Shown: positions 1 through 11,035 of the stretch, one piece after another | Layout of the letters: each line of letters opens with the position of its first letter | Position numbering within the stretch: position 1 is the stretch's first letter | NCBI GenBank assembly: GCA_016858145.1 | Contig: JAEHOE010000002.1 | Span: forward strand, 1,798,001 to 1,862,000 | Reading direction: 5' to 3' | DNA: 64,000 nt | DNA from: Edaphochlamys debaryana | Taxonomy: Eukaryota; Chlorophyta; Chlorophyceae; Chlamydomonadales | The notes under the pieces: generated by a model | Seen by the model: only the letters and a program-made list of their open reading frames with translations | Databases searched by the model: none | Told to the model about the DNA's origin: nothing | Translations under genes and position numbers: made by a program

Positions 1-22
1 AGCCAGCCTGGGCCTGGTAAAA

Positions 23-114
23 CGCCGTCACGGGGAATCAAACCCCCGCCTCCCGCGGTCTGAGACCATGTGTCTGATGACAGGCGGGGATACTAACCAC
101 TATACGATGACGAC
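23..114 (-). tRNA. tRNA-Asp (GTC) with 20-nt intron; degenerate T arm, possible pseudogene
   Basis: The reverse complement folds as a tRNA-Asp: acceptor GTCGTCA pairs with TGACGGC, discriminator is G, and anticodon GTC sits in loop CTGTCAC once a 20-nt intron (58-77, between positions 37 and 38) is removed. Relative to the copy at 280-371 it has C56 to T in the T loop (TTTGATT instead of TTCGATT) and C49 to G, leaving a G-G mismatch at 49-65. C56 normally pairs with G19, so this copy may be non-functional. Confidence 0.8.
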
Positions 115-279
115 AGAATCCTGCGTCAGCCCCTGGGTGATGGAGGGGGCGGGGTGGGGTGGAGGAGGGTAGCAAACGGCCCTGCAAGACCACTGAGACG
201 TGCGTTAAGAATTGAAAGGGGTGGTGAAGGCCCACATTCGGCGCCGTAAGGATGTGCAGCCAGCCTGGGCCTGGTAAAA

Positions 280-371
280 CGCCGTCACGGGGAATCGAAC
301 CCCGGCCTCCCGCGGTCTGAGACTATGTGTCTGATGACAGGCGGGGATACTAACCACTATACGATGACGAC
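280..371 (-). tRNA. tRNA-Asp (GTC) with 20-nt intron
   Basis: This is the intact copy of the pair. Acceptor GTCGTCA/TGACGGC, D arm with AGTGGTTAGT, anticodon stem CCCGC/GCGGG, anticodon GTC, and T arm CGGGG-TTCGATT-CCCCG are all canonical. The 20-nt intron (315-334) is in the usual eukaryotic position 37/38 and contains a self-complementary GAC/GTC stretch. Mature length without CCA is 72 nt plus the discriminator-end numbering used here (92 nt with intron). Confidence 0.93.
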
Positions 372-436
372 AGAATCCTGCGTCAGCCCCTGGGTCCTCG
401 GACTGCGCCGAGCTGTCATAGGGCCCGAGGGCCACC

Positions 437-509
437 TTTCGCTACCGGGACTCGAACCCGGGTCTCAGGAGTGAGAATCCTGTATCCTAACCGCCTAGAC
501 TATAGCGAA
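437..509 (-). tRNA. tRNA-Glu (CTC), intronless
   Basis: The reverse complement starts TTCGCTA and ends TAGCGAA plus A discriminator, giving a full 7-bp acceptor stem. The anticodon stem CAGGA/TCCTG encloses loop TTCTCAC (anticodon CTC). The T arm is CCGGG-TTCGAGT-CCCGG. Length is 73 nt with no intron. It lies 66 nt downstream of the second tRNA-Asp on the plus-strand scale, same orientation. Confidence 0.95.
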
Positions 510-1172
510 CTCGATCCAGATCTGGATCTGTGATGGAAAACTGTTCCAGAACCTGATCCACGGATCACAAGCCCAGTTTCCGTCACCCTGTCCGGCCGGA
601 GAGGCGCGCTGTGCTGTCGGCGGGGGGTTGGGGCTGGGCGCTGGAGCCGCGGGGGAGGCTGGGGGGCTGCGGAGGGGGCTTCCGGGCTAGGCTGGCAGCT
701 GGGCAGCAGGGAGGATCGTAGGGCTTGCCTTCAGGGAGCCCTGGCAGCCTCTGCTCGAGGAGCTTCAGCCTCAAGCCCGGCTTGGGCAGCGGAGCGCGGT
801 TCGTGTGCAGCTGAGGAAGCCGGGTCGGGGCTGAGAGGCCAGGCCTGGCTGGGGCCTGGGGCAGGTGCCCAGAGGCTAGGCTTCCGAGCAAAGCGCCTTA
901 ACTGGCAGGCGGGGAAAGCCCGTGCAAGGGTCCAGCCCTCGCTCAGGCTCTCGAGGCCTGTCTCTGGCAACGGATGGCGGAAGTCGGCGGAAGATGCCGG
1001 GCCTCCGCCATCCTGCTTCCTCGCTTGGCTGGCCGTGGGGTTCTAGGGTAGTGGCTGGGGTGGTGGCCCAGCTCGTCAAGGGCATCACCTGCGCACACTC
1101 GCAGTCCCGCACCCGACCCCCCAACCCACCCTGACCGCCCCGACCCCACCCCACCCCCGACCCCGCACTCAC
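510..1172. other. No gene recognised (between tRNA-Glu and last visible SMC5-like exon)
   Basis: GC-rich sequence following, in the sense of the minus-strand SMC5-like gene, its last recognisable exon. Open frames here are Pro/Arg/Gly-rich and show no coiled-coil heptads, hinge or SMC C-motif. It may be an SMC5-like intron or the region beyond a truncation. An inverted run of CAGATC-like sequence near 510-530 is too short to interpret. Confidence 0.5.
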
Positions 1173-4114
1173 GTCAGCGGCTCCCTCGCCGCCTCCTGCT
1201 CCCGCCGCGCCCCCTCCAGCTCGGCGCTGGCGGCCCGCAGCGCCCCCGCCGCGGCCGCCTGCGCCTCGCGCTTGGCCCCGCGGTCCAGCCACAGCAGCTT
1301 CAGCTGGATGCGCTCCACCTGGGGGCGGGTGGGGTGTGTGTGTGTGTGTGTGTTGGGGTGTGTGTGCGTGGGGGTGATATTAGGCCAGCCAGGGGTGCGT
1401 GGGGGTGTGGTGTGCTGGGGTGTGGTGCGGTGCGGTGTGCACGTGCGGGTGTGCTGGGGTGCTGCGTCCACCTCCCTCGACCTCGCCCCATCCGCCCCAC
1501 CCAACCCCACGTCAGCCCCCAAGACCCCCCCCCCCCGCGCTCACGTCCCGCTTCAGCTCGTTGCGGCGCTGCAGGCGGTTGTACTCGGGCTGCGCGGCCG
1601 CCTGCTCCCCGGCCAGGCGCTGCAGCCGCTCGCGGGCGCGGCCCAGCTCCTGCGGATGGGGGGGGGGCAGGGGGCGGGAAGGGGGGTGTTTGGCGGAGCA
1701 TTGGAGAGCAAAGGCAGAGACGGGGAGGGGTGGTGGTGGTGCAGCTGAGCGGGACTGCGTCGCCTCGCCAGGCGGTGGTGAAGGTGGCGACGGGAGGGGC
1801 GGGGCGGGGGTAGTGGCCAGCACGAGGCGCTCCGGCTCATGGGCCGGCAGGGCCTCGCCTCCAGCCCACTACCGGTGACCGCAACCCTCAACCTCAGCCG
1901 CCGCCCGCCCCGTCCCGTCCCGCCTCCAGCCTCGCCCCATGCCGGCAGCAACGGGCAGGATCAGCGAGCACCAACACCCGTCACCTGACCCGAGCCCACA
2001 CGCGGGCGCGCGACTCACGCCTGCCTTGGCCGCCACCTCCCCCGCCGCCCCCTGCAGCCGCTCGTGCTGGCGCTTCAGGTGGCCGTCGCCTATGGCCTCC
2101 TCCGTGGCTGCCAGCAGCTCCGCGGGCTCCAGCTGGGAGAACTTGACCACGCGCTCCTGGTGGGGGGGGAGGGGGGAGGGGGGGACGGGGGAGGGAAAGG
2201 AAGAATGAGGGTTGGAGGGGGGGTAAGGCAGAGGTTGACCCGGCGTTCGAAGCCTGGTGAGTACCGCAGTGTACGGCATGCAGGGTTAGGGGGGACGAGG
2301 AAGGGCCGGGGCCGCGCCCGGGGCCGCGCCGGCTGGAGCAGAGTTTGAGGGCCGTAGGGGAGCGAAAGCCAGCCTAGGGCCTGACCACGCCGCCTTATGG
2401 CATGGCGACACCCGCCGCGCCCGCTACCTAGCCCACCTGGGGCAGGAAGACGCACAGGTTGTCGAAGTGGATCCCCAGCTCCTGGGTGAGTCGCCGGATC
2501 TGCTTCTCAGACGCTGTCGCGCCGTTGAGCCGCCAGGTCGTGTGGGAGCCGTGCCCCTCGCCGCCGGCGCCCTGGCCCTCGCCCGCCCCGCCCTCGTCGC
2601 CCGAGCTGCCGTCCTCGGCTGCGGCCGCGCCGCCGCCAGGGCCCACTTTGCGGCGCTTGCGCGGCCCCCCTGCGCCGCCGCCGCCGCCGCCCGGGCGGGG
2701 TCCGCGGGCTGCGGGGAGAGAGCGGGCGGGCAACGGTTGGCGGCAAGGCGCAAGGAAGGAGGGGAGGGAGCGAGCGGGTGGGGTGGGAACTTCTGGGCAC
2801 TCGCACACGCGCGTGCCGTTGATTGGCATCGGCTGTTTGCGGTAGCCGGGGTCGAGGCATGGCAGTACCGCTTCCGCTTCCTCGGCTCCGCCCGTCCGCA
2901 AGTACCACGTGTGCCGTACCGTACCTGTACGGCGGTGGACCACAATGTCCGCCTTGCCCGGCCCCCCGCTGAGCACGATGTGTGTCTCAAAGGCGTCCGC
3001 CCCGCGGCGGATGAGCTCCCAGGGATCCTTCTGTCGGTCCAGGGCCTGGGGGTCGGGCAGGTGGGGGCGCCAGGTGGGGAGGCATTGGGAAGGCAGGGTT
3101 GCGGGCAGGGGCTGTGGCTGCGGCACACGTGTGGGTTTGGGGATGGCTCGTCTGGCGTTCGGTCGCGCGACACCGTGGCAAGTGCAGGTGAGCAGGCGCG
3201 TGGGAGACATGGACCGGGGTTCGGTACTCGTGAAAGGGCGTGGGGAAGGGCGTAGCGGGGCGTGCGGTCAGCCGAGTGAAGCCCTGTGAGGCGCGCCCCG
3301 TGTTCTGGATCCCAGGGCTCAGGGCTGGATCCCAGGGAAGCTGACCGTCGGCCCTGTGGGATTGCGGGAAGGCACGCCCCGGAGCTTGGATCCCAGGGCT
3401 GGATCCCACCTTCATGGGCCCGGCCAGGCCCACGCATATCGCCGTCACCAGCGAGCTCTTGCCACTGCCTGGGGTTGGGTGGGTCGAGGCGTCGGACAGG
3501 GTGGTCGGTGGTGGGGCGGGGGTGAAGGTCGTCCACAGAATGGTACGGCCCTGGCCGCCCCGACCCAAGGCGTGTTCTGGAGGGCCAATGCTCGCCCCCC
3601 CCTCCCCCCGCATTACCCACCGTTGGGGCCAGACACGAGGTTGATGCGAGGCCCACAGCCGAGTGTAAGCGTCCCGACGAAGGACTGGTCGATGGGGTGG
3701 GAGTTCGTGCGGGTTACAAGCCGTCAGGCGTTAGGTGGGTTGCGTTAACTGAGTTCGCAGCCCCGCAACGAGACGAGCATTACGTGTGCGATGTGTAAGG
3801 TGCACAGGCACAGGCCTGTACCGGATACGTGGCGCAAGGAGACGCCAAGCCGAGGGCCGTGCGACGCGTGCACTGCACCCAAAGGACGTGTGCGCAGGCT
3901 CAGTCCCGCTCCTCCTCACCATGAAGTCCTGCAGGCAGAAAGGGACATTGCACACCTACAAGGTTGGCTTGGGAAGGCTTTGGGTGCATCGGTTGGGTTG
4001 AAGGCCCCCAGTCCCCGGTTCTGCCGCATGTTCCGCAACTCCTAGGTGACCAACCTTGACGGTGATGGACTTGATGGAGCCCCGGGGATACGGGGGCCCT
4101 TCCGAGCCCGCCAT
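1173..4114 (-). CDS. SMC5-like SMC ATPase, N-terminal part only (partial)
   Basis: Nine exons, minus strand: 4114-4055, 3928-3920, 3684-3621, 3468-3410, 3045-2925, 2708-2437, 2156-2019, 1649-1545, 1318-1173; phases chain without a break (about 325 aa). SMC5 pairs with SMC6 in a DNA-repair ATPase complex. Seen: start MAGSEGPPYPRGSIKSITVK, microexon DFM, Walker A across a splice (SGPNG|SGKSSLVTAICVGLAG), then HTTWRLNG, LGIHFDNLCVFLPQ and ERVVKFSQLEPAELLAATEE, all diagnostic of the SMC5 head, followed by coiled-coil exons (VERIQLKLLWLD). A Gly/Lys-rich insert (GPRKRRKV) precedes the WRLNG segment. The hinge and C-terminal head are missing: exon 9 ends in phase 2 at a good GTGAGT donor and no acceptor exon is seen before the tRNAs. 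Either the gene continues past the left edge or it is truncated. The 216-nt intron 2709-2924 is open and in frame, so it could be retained. Confidence 0.88.
1336..1376. repeat. TG-rich microsatellite in SMC5-like intron
   Basis: A GTGTGTGT run followed by TTGGGGTGTGTGTGCGTGGGG, lying in the intron between the eighth and ninth SMC5-like exons. Further TGGGGTG-rich sequence continues to about 1460. Confidence 0.85.
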
Positions 4115-4586
4115 CCTTCCGAGCTGAGAAAGCCCTCAAACAGAACCGCGTCGCCCTATGCACAGGCGTGCTTGGCTGCCCCGTCTCATGTGCGCCGTCT
4201 CAGTGGTGCTGGTGGAACGCGTTCCGAGCGCGGGAGCCAGCCCCGAAAATTTCGGATGCCGTACAAGTCCATGGAACCTTTGTTCTCGCAAGGGAAACTG
4301 GTCGCGCCGTGTCACGTACCTCGCCAGCCTTGCGTACAACTTGCCAAGCGACACCATTCACCTTCTGGCCTGCTGGACTCTAGAGCGACTCAACGCTGAA
4401 TTACGCCGCGCGCTCACGTCTCGTAGACTGGGCTTCTGAGCTTTAAAGCACGGAGAACAGAGGGAGAGCTATAGGGGCGGTTGCCGCGCGCCCCTTGGCC
4501 CAGCTATGCGGAGCGCTGCGCAGAAGCTGGGCGTCCCCTAGCGTCGCCCTCGACCTGCGCAGCGCGCACGGGCGCTGGCGCAAGCA
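4115..4586. promoter_or_regulatory. Bidirectional promoter region, SMC5-like (-) / CBP60-like (+)
   Basis: 472 bp separate the ATG of the SMC5-like gene from the ATG of the CBP60-like gene, transcribed divergently, so both promoters and 5'UTRs must fit here. A TTTAAA core occurs near 4442 (GAGCTTTAAAGCACGG). No other motif is assigned. Confidence 0.6.
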
Positions 4587-7500
4587 ATGTATCATCAGCA
4601 GCGCATCAAGGTGCCATCAGAGCTGAAGGCGACGCCTCCAAACGTGCTCGAGGTGCGTGTGGGGCTTTTGTGCGAGTAACAGGGCCGTGGAATCACGGTG
4701 CCAACGCGCTGCTCGCAGGATTATGTTCGCGTACGCTTGACCCAATATATCAGCCTTCTGTCCCAGCGCTTAAACCAACATGCTCCGGGGCTGGCAAAGG
4801 AGGCGCTGGACCGGTCGGCCGCCGAGGCCCTGGCGTACCTCCCACCCGGGGACCACGGTCAACTGAGCCTGGAGGACAAGCAACTGCAGCTCGTCTTCCG
4901 CCATGATTGCTTGTGAGGCGCTCATAGGAGCAAGGGACGCAGCCAGGGGGCTGGGAGGCGCGCGCCTGGCTAGCCGGGGAGACCCCTTCCACTCCCGACG
5001 GGCACACGGCACGGGCAGAAACGGACTGCCCTGCACCTAGCCCTAGCACAGGCTTCCGGCGCCCAGGCCACGACCCAGTCGGGGACTCATCTGTCCACCC
5101 AGCCCATTGGCCATATGTTGCGGCAGCCGTGGAGCGTCGTAGCGCTCAAGCTGCTCCCCACTCGGCAGGCGACACCGGGGACTGAGACGTTAAGCTCCCG
5201 TTTGGCCGGGCCCTCTGCCCAAGCCAGCGACCCCAGCCTCTTCCACGCCACCCCTGCGACCCCTCCACCCACTGCCAACCGCCCCACATGCCCGCACCCA
5301 CCTCACCCTTGCTTCCCGCCGCACCCCTCCCTCCCTCTCCTCCCCCCTCACCCGCCCTCCCCTCCTCCCCCCCTTGCTCAGGGCCCTGGGCTGTCTGGAC
5401 CCGCAGTGCGCGCTCTGCCACCACAACCCCTCCCGCCGCTGCACGGTCAACTTTGACCGCAAGTACCTGGTCAACGACGTGCTCAAGGCGCGGTGCAGCG
5501 CCGGCATCCGCGTGGAGCTCATTGACCCGGCCACGGGGCAGCCGCTGGACGAGAAGCTGCCGGACATTACCCTGCAGGTGGGGAGGGGGACACATGAAGG
5601 CAGGGATGGGGCTGGCTCTCTCCTGGGGGGTAGAAGTGAGGGCGGGGAAGCTAACCCGGAGAGTGTGAGGCATGGAGGGTAGGAGGGTTAGACGAGAAGC
5701 TGCCTGACATCACGCTGCAGGTGGGCAGGGACTCACCCTGAGTGTCCTGAGCTTGATTGGAGGGGAGTGGTAGGGCCAGGAGACAGGAGGCGAGAAGGAG
5801 GGATTGGGCAGGAGGGGTGCGAGAAGGACGGTGGTGGGGACAGGAGGCCGGTAGGAAGGCGGATTGGGGGTGGGAAGGGTAGGGGACGGAGTGGGGCGGA
5901 GGAGGCGCGGCAGGGGTACTGTGGGTCGGGGGTGGGGGCCGTGCCTGGGCGGGGTTGCACGGTCATGGAGGCCGCAGCTGCAGGGCAGGCGGAATGGGTA
6001 CGGTACGGTACGATACGGTACGGTTCGTGGTCCTGCGGACGTCAATGCGCCCAGCACCCTCCTCAGCACCCCTAACCGGCTCCGCTCGCCCCCCCAGATC
6101 TCCGTGCTGGACGGCAATCTGTACGACAACAAGTTCCTGGACAGCGGGAAGCAGTATGAGGGCGGTACGGAGCCGGCGGAGGAGCTGGATGCGTGCGCCC
6201 TGCTGCAGAACAAGAAGAAGGTGGGGAGGGGGCGCATGCGTGGGGTGGAGGGGGCAGCGGAGACGGGCAGGAGTAAGGGGTGGTGGAGGGGCAGCGGAGA
6301 AGGACAGGAGGCGGGCAGGAGGAGGGCTCCAGGGGGCACCTGCTTGAAAACAAGATGTGGGGCGGGGATCGGGGAGGGTGGGGGTGGAGCATGGAGGAAC
6401 GAGCGCAGGAAGGCAGGGGGAAGGCCACCAGTGTACCCTGTGATGGAAGCATCTAACGGACCTCCCTCGGCCCCGCAGAGCACGGCGCTCCTGGTGTGCG
6501 GCAGCGGCGGATGCAACGACGCGCAGGGCTACGTCCTGCTGACCATGGTGGTGAGCGGGGGGTGGGGGGTGGGGGGGCGGTGGAGGTGGTTCGGTGCGGG
6601 AGTAGAGGTCCGGAACAGGTGAGGTACGCAGGGGGCGGGCGAGGGAGGGGGCTACGGCTGCTGACCACGGCGGTGAGAGCGGGGGCGGGGGCGGGAGGGC
6701 AAAGGGAGGAAGACTCGGAAGAGGGGAAGGAGGAACAGTTGGGGAAGAGAGGTCGGGATGGTACAGTCAGGAATGGCTTGCGATGGGGAAGACCGGGCAG
6801 AGAGATCTGGGTCAGGTGGGGCGTGTAGGGAGAGAGAGGGGGGGGGCTGGAGGGGAAGTGAAGGGAGAGAAACGGAAAGGGTTGACGCGGAGGGAGCAAC
6901 CGCGCGGGTTGGTGGTCGCGCAGACTTGAGGCGGCATGAAGTCGGGCAAGGCCGGGGCGCAGCAGCGGAAACGAGGGATCGTCGAAGGTCAGGGAAAGGC
7001 TGGGGTGGCCGGAACGCGAAACCACGCGGCCATGTCGCAGCCCCCCACACACCTGCGTCAACCTGCTCTCCCCGCTCTACCCCGTGTCTACCCCGTGTCC
7101 CAGGACGGCAAGGTGCCGCTGAACGAGCTGCACGTGACCGACTCCTCGGAGGCCATCCTGTCGGGCCGCAAGCCGCCCTTCCGCCTGCTGGTGCGGGCGC
7201 TGCTGCCGCCCAACGGCCCGCGCCTCAACATCCGGCACGCCGTGTCGGAGGGCTTCGTGGTGGGTGACGTATGGCGGGGGAGGGGGGGGGAAAGGAGGGG
7301 GAAAGGAGGGGGACAGGGAGGAGGAGGGGGACAGGGAGGGGGTGCGAAGGGGTCCGGGAGGGTCGTACGGGGTGGCGGTTTGAAGGAATGACCTACAGGG
7401 TTTACAACGGGGCCAGAAGCTCAAGGGAGAGGGCGCGGGCTACGAGAAACCGCCTCCACATCCCACACAGAGGGGGTTTCGCTTGCCGAGGGCCCCTCCT

Positions 7501-10500
7501 CGCTACGCGCTTGGTGCGGGCTTGAGCTGCGGGGCACCCAGCACTCACGAACGCCCGACGCGCGAGGCATCCGGGAGGACCCAGGCCTCGTCCCCTCGCG
7601 CCCTGGCTTCAAGAAACCGGGCGGCGCGACGTGCGGTTTCAAACGCTCAGCAACAAACACCTGTTCACCTGCCATCCGCCAGGTCGCCACGCGGCGCACG
7701 CGCACCGCTGGCAAGGCCGACATTCCCTCCGTGGACGACCCCGTGTCAAAGCTGGAGCACATGGGCAAGGAGACGGTCAAGAAGCTGGCGGACCTGGCCA
7801 CGGCGGCGGAGCAGGCGGGCGTGGAGATCGACATCCCGGAGAACTCGGTGCTCAAGGGTGGGGCCTCGGGGAGGCGGGGAGGGGGAGGGGCGGCGGGAGG
7901 CTTGGAAGAGGGGGTTTCAGGTTGCAACGGGGGCTGGGGCCAGGGCCAGGGGTTTTCGAAGGTCGGAGCGCGGGTTACGAAGTCTCCTGTGCCCATCCCT
8001 TCCTCCTCTCCCTCTCCTCCCCCCCGCAGTCGGCGACTTCAAGCTCCTGGCGCTGCGGGCCGACCAGGACGGGCACCTGCGCCAGAAGCTGCAGCACGTG
8101 CTCAAGCTCAGCAAGGAGAAGTGGGACGAGGCGCGGGACCACGCGATGCGGGCGGTGGTGGCGGACAACCGCATGCGCGCCTGGTGCGTGGGGGGATGGG
8201 GAGGAGGAGAGGAGAAGGGAGAGGGAGGGAGGGAGGGCCTGAGAGGGGGAGGAAGAGGCGTTGAGACGGGGCATGGGGGGCGACGGAAGAGAGGGCGAGG
8301 TCCAGGGCGAAGGGCTTGTGCGCCGAGCGGACGAGCGCATGCGGGCCTGGCGCGTGGGGGGTAGGCTGTGGGGCGTCTTGGGAAAAGGGGAGGGAGGACG
8401 GGAGGGGAAGGAAGACGGGCGGGTACGAAGCCTTGTTGGGTGAAATCAAACCATGCGTGTCGCTGCCCTATCCCCTGCTTACCTGGCTCCCTCTCCCCCC
8501 CCGGCCCCCCAGGTACGCGGACCGGCGCTCCTGCGAGCTGGGCGTGCTCTTCACCGCGCGCATGGGCAATGCGGACCTGGACCGGCCCGTGGGTGAGCAG
8601 GGAGGGAAGGGGGGCGTGGCGGGGAAAGAGGGGCCGGTGAGCGGAGCCAGGAAGCAGGGAGAACTGGGGCCCAGGCAGCGTGGGGCATCAGGCGACGGTG
8701 TTTGGAAGCCAGGGAGCAGGACGGAGGGGTCGCAAGGGAGCTGACGAGCGTGCGGGCTTGGTCACGGTAGCTTAGGGCTCTGATGGTCAGGGGCGCGAAG
8801 GGAGGGCTGAACCCGCCCCTCCCCCTCCTGTCAGGCCTGCTCCAGACGCGCGTGGAGGCTGGCGAGCGCAAGACCGAGGCCATCCTGGTGGCGCAGCTCA
8901 ACCCGGCGCAGCGGGAGATGCTGCGGCACATGCAGCCGCAGGCGGTGGCGGCCTGGTGGGCGCCCGGGCACCCAGGGTGGGCCATCTTCCCCATGGACTC
9001 GGACACGTTCCTGCAGGTGGGGTGGGGGGCGAGAAGGGGATTGGCGTGGAGGAATGGAGGGGGGGGGTCGCAGGGGAAGAAGAGAAGCGGTTGGGCGGTA
9101 AGGGAGGGTGCCAGGGGAGGGTGCATGAGCCGCACGGAGGGTGCATGAGCCGCGGGGGAGAGCGGCAGGGCGAAGCTTGCACTGGGGGGGCCGCCAGCCA
9201 GCCTTCCTGCTGCGGACCCCTGCCACACGCGCCCCACCCGACGCCCTTCGCCCGCTAACCTCACCTTCCCCACCCCCGCCCCTTCCATCTCCCCGCGCAG
9301 ACCGGCGCACTCACGGCCGCCCCCGGCTCCGCGGCGCTCGCCTCGGCCACGGCCGCGGGCGTCATCGACGCGCCCTCCTCGCCCACGCACTCCTCCGCGG
9401 TGTCCCTCTCGACGCTGCCGCAGCGGCGAGCGACGGGCGGGAGTGGCGGCGGCGGACGGCCGCTCTCCGCCGGCGGCTGTCAGTCGGCGGAGGTGGTCCT
9501 GGCACCGGACACGGCGTTGATGGCCAAGGGCCTGCTCCAGCCCGCGCTGCCCTCGGCCCCCGCCGCGCTCCCCAGCGGCGTGCCGCTGCCGTCGCTGCAC
9601 GCGCCCGGGCCCAACGGCCCAGGCCCGGGCCTGCCTGGGCCCGGCGGGTCCAGCGCGGGCCCGCCCGCCAACGGGCCCATGCCCTCGGCCTTCGGCGGCC
9701 CGCCGGGCGGAATGCCGTCCGTGTTTGGCGGCCCGCCCGGCGGCATGCCGAGCGCCTTTGGCGCCGGCATGGGGTCCAACCGGAGCTCCAGGGCGGGTAG
9801 CATGACGGACAGTCCGCCGCCCAGCCTTCGCATGAACGCGCCGATGCCCATGGCCCCGCAACAGTCGGCTCAGCACTCGCTCAGCCACCACCACTCGTTG
9901 CCGCAGCCGCCTCAGTCGCAGGCCATGGCGCCGCCGCTGCAGGGCAACGCGAGCTTACAGCACCACCCCAGCTTGCAGGGGCACGGCAGCCTGCAGCACC
10001 ACCCCTCCCTGCAGGGCCACGGCAGCCTGCAGCAGCACCCCAGCTTCCACAGCCACCCCTCCCTCACGCTGCAGCCGCACCCGAGCTTGCAGGGCCACGG
10101 GAGCCTCCAGCACCACCCCTCCCTCCAGGGGCACGGCAGCTTGCAGCAGCACGGCAGCCTGCAGCAACACGGCAGCTTGCAGCAGCACGGGAGCTTGCAG
10201 CAGCACGGGAGCCTGCAGGGCCACCCGAGCCTGCAGGGCCACAATAGCATGGCCTCGCAGGCCTCCACGCCCACGCTCATGCCCCGGAGCGGCGGCAGCT
10301 TCAACTCCATGCCTCCGCCCGGGGGCCAGCCGCAGGGCGGCCAGGGGCACAGCCGGAGCATGGACGGCAGCGCGCCGCCGCCGGGCGCGATGCAGGGCAG
10401 CGTGCCCACGCTCATGCCGCCGCCCCACATGATGCCGCAACAGCAGCAGCAGCAGCAGCAAGCCGGGCAGCAGCAGATGCAGGGGCAGCAGCAGCAGGGA

Positions 10501-10997
10501 CAGCAGGGCATGGCGCCATCGCAGCTCATGCCCCCGCCGCCGGCGCCGGGCGCGGGCCGCGGCCTCATGCCGCCGCCGCAGGGCCCGCCGCCGTCGTTCC
10601 GGATGCCGCCGCCGGGGCAGCAGCAGCCGCCCAACCCCTTCGCGCACCAGGGCCCGCCGCCCAACCCCTTCGGCCAGCCCCACGCCCCGCCCCAGCAGCA
10701 GCAGGGCCCGCCTGCGCCTGCCATGCACCCCCACTCCCACCCGGGCCACCACCACCCCCACTCCCCGCACCACCACGGAATGTCCAACGGCGGCGGCGGC
10801 GATGCGCCGATGTTGCAGCCCTCGCCGGCGCTCGGGCGGCCTCAGATGTCGGCGCCGGTCAACGCGTTCGGCGGCGGAGTCAACGGGCACGGGGGTCCCA
10901 ACAGCGGCGGCCAGGAGCCCGGCATGCTGCAGCCGGGGATGCGGATCACGGCTTCGGCGAGCTTTGGCGCCCACCACTTTCAGGCCGGGCCGCCTGG

Positions 10998-11035
<38 letters not shown>

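Larger units (their letters stand above)
1..395. repeat. Direct duplication, 257-bp offset, carrying tRNA-Asp
   Basis: Bases 1-138 recur at 258-395 with only a few substitutions. Each copy carries one complete minus-strand tRNA-Asp plus about 20 bp of flank on each side. The first copy may extend left of the window. Most of the visible changes lie in the T arm and intron of copy 1, so copy 2 looks like the intact member. The bases between copies (139-257) show no gene. Confidence 0.9.

Noticed and set aside
1272..1880. Overlapping plus-strand open frames around the TG repeat
   Set aside because: They arise from G/T microsatellite and G-rich intron sequence antisense to SMC5-like exons.
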